A stretch of 33,390 nt of DNA from CAYNNQ01 sp964398785 (lineage in GTDB: Bacteria; Desulfobacterota; Desulfovibrionia; Desulfovibrionales; Desulfonatronovibrionaceae), in NCBI GenBank assembly GCA_964398785.1, contig CAYNNQ010000029.1, positions 1 to 33,390 of the forward strand. Reading direction: 5' to 3'. Below the pieces are notes generated by a model. It searched no databases. It was not told the origin of the DNA and saw only the letters and a list, made by a program, of their open reading frames with translations. Shown piece after piece: positions 33,006 through 33,390 of this stretch (its first letter is position 1; the number at the start of each line of letters is the position of its first letter). Made by a program: the position numbers and the translations under genes.

Positions 33006-33390
33006 TCAGTCTTGTATGCCCAGGCCTTCCCGGATATCCTTTTCGATCTTTTCCCGGTAATAGTTCCTGGAGCCGGTGTTGGACATGACCATGTCCAATT
33101 GTCTGGTATGCATGAGCATGTACCCGACAATCTTTAGCCTGTTGCTCATAAATTCCTTCTCCAAATCATCGATCCGGGCGAATAAAGCGTCTTCCTTTAC
33201 ATCGCACGCAAAGGCGAATTTTCGTAGTATTTCGGCGATGAATTCGGCCCGCATCTTTCTCCGGGGCAGGTCCGCGGCCCCGCCCTTGAACTGAAACCGG
33301 GCATAGTTTTCCGGGGTCCTCTCCCCGACAAGGGCTTCCACCTCCGTGAAGTGGAAACCGAATCTGGACTGCAGGTGGCAGAAGTTTTTG
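33006..33390 (-). CDS. C-terminal fragment of a PEP/pyruvate-binding (PPDK/PEP synthase-like) protein
   Basis: The frame is open to the window edge on the minus strand and ends in TGA at 33006, so only the last 127 or so residues are seen. The segment KNFCHLQSRFGFHFTEVEAL, then NYARFQFKGGAADLPRRKMR and DALFARIDDLEKEF, recalls the C-terminal region of PEP/pyruvate-binding-domain proteins annotated in sulfate reducers as pyruvate phosphate dikinase or PEP synthase relatives. This is recognition from memory and the catalytic domains lie outside the window, so the assignment is tentative. An internal GTG at 33341 could be mistaken for a start, but the similarity begins upstream of it. The gene is convergent with the DUF169 gene. 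Confidence 0.55.
   Translation of the reverse strand, partial: KNFCHLQSRFGFHFTEVEALVGERTPENYARFQFKGGAADLPRRKMRAEFIAEILRKFAFACDVKEDALFARIDDLEKEFMSNRLKIVGYMLMHTRQLDMVMSNTGSRNYYREKIEKDIREGLGIQD

Overview
The window looks like chromosome of a Desulfobacterota bacterium, most likely Desulfovibrionales (an inference from gene content and style, not a computed assignment). Pointers are the two-subunit glycine dehydrogenase beside its own lipoamide dehydrogenase, an FmdE-like protein, a DUF169 protein, a SLC13/DASS-type anion transporter, a TauE/SafE exporter and an unusual density of two-component and sigma-54 regulation. Coding sequence is moderately GC-rich; several intergenic stretches and the front half of the chemoreceptor gene are AT-rich.

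Left part (1-12.8 kb) is mainly housekeeping. A minus-strand glycine-cleavage cluster (gcvH, gcvPA, gcvPB, lpdA running off the window) is divergent from an ABC-F translation factor. It is followed by a stand-alone PilC/GspF membrane protein and a tight plus-strand run: aspartate-semialdehyde dehydrogenase, class IV aminotransferase, family 4-like glycosyltransferase and a metallo-beta-lactamase-fold protein. The last of these converges on an FmdE-family gene. Between the two lies a 380-bp nest of inverted repeats, part of which recurs at the far right of the window.

Middle part (12.8-14.7 kb) holds a TetR regulator, a hexamer-based palindromic repeat, and tRNA-Arg(CCT) with an encoded CCA end and a strong terminator.

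Right part (14.7-32.8 kb) is a signalling and transport island. A sigma-54 promoter precedes a REC-CBS response regulator and a SLC13-family transporter; the transporter gene is interrupted by a 10-N assembly gap that seems to carry about 65 bp of spurious sequence. After a terminator come a Cache-domain histidine kinase, a 1003-residue membrane protein with a PHP-like N-terminal motif, an 84-residue two-helix membrane protein, a second paralogous Cache histidine kinase and a UspA protein, then a lone receiver domain. Convergent with it is a membrane-anchored AAA+ sigma-54 activator with an atypical GAFTEA loop and a winged-helix-like C-terminus instead of a Fis helix. Divergent from that activator, a second near-identical sigma-54 promoter drives a small membrane protein, a TauE/SafE exporter, a small secreted protein, an HBM-type chemoreceptor and a DUF169 protein. 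The two sigma-54 promoters share their -24/-12 sequence and a nearby TATATCGCAA box. I infer one regulon in which membrane sensors control uptake and export of an anion, perhaps a sulfur oxyanion or organic acid, and chemotaxis towards it. The window ends in the 3' part of a minus-strand gene that resembles PEP/pyruvate-binding enzymes.
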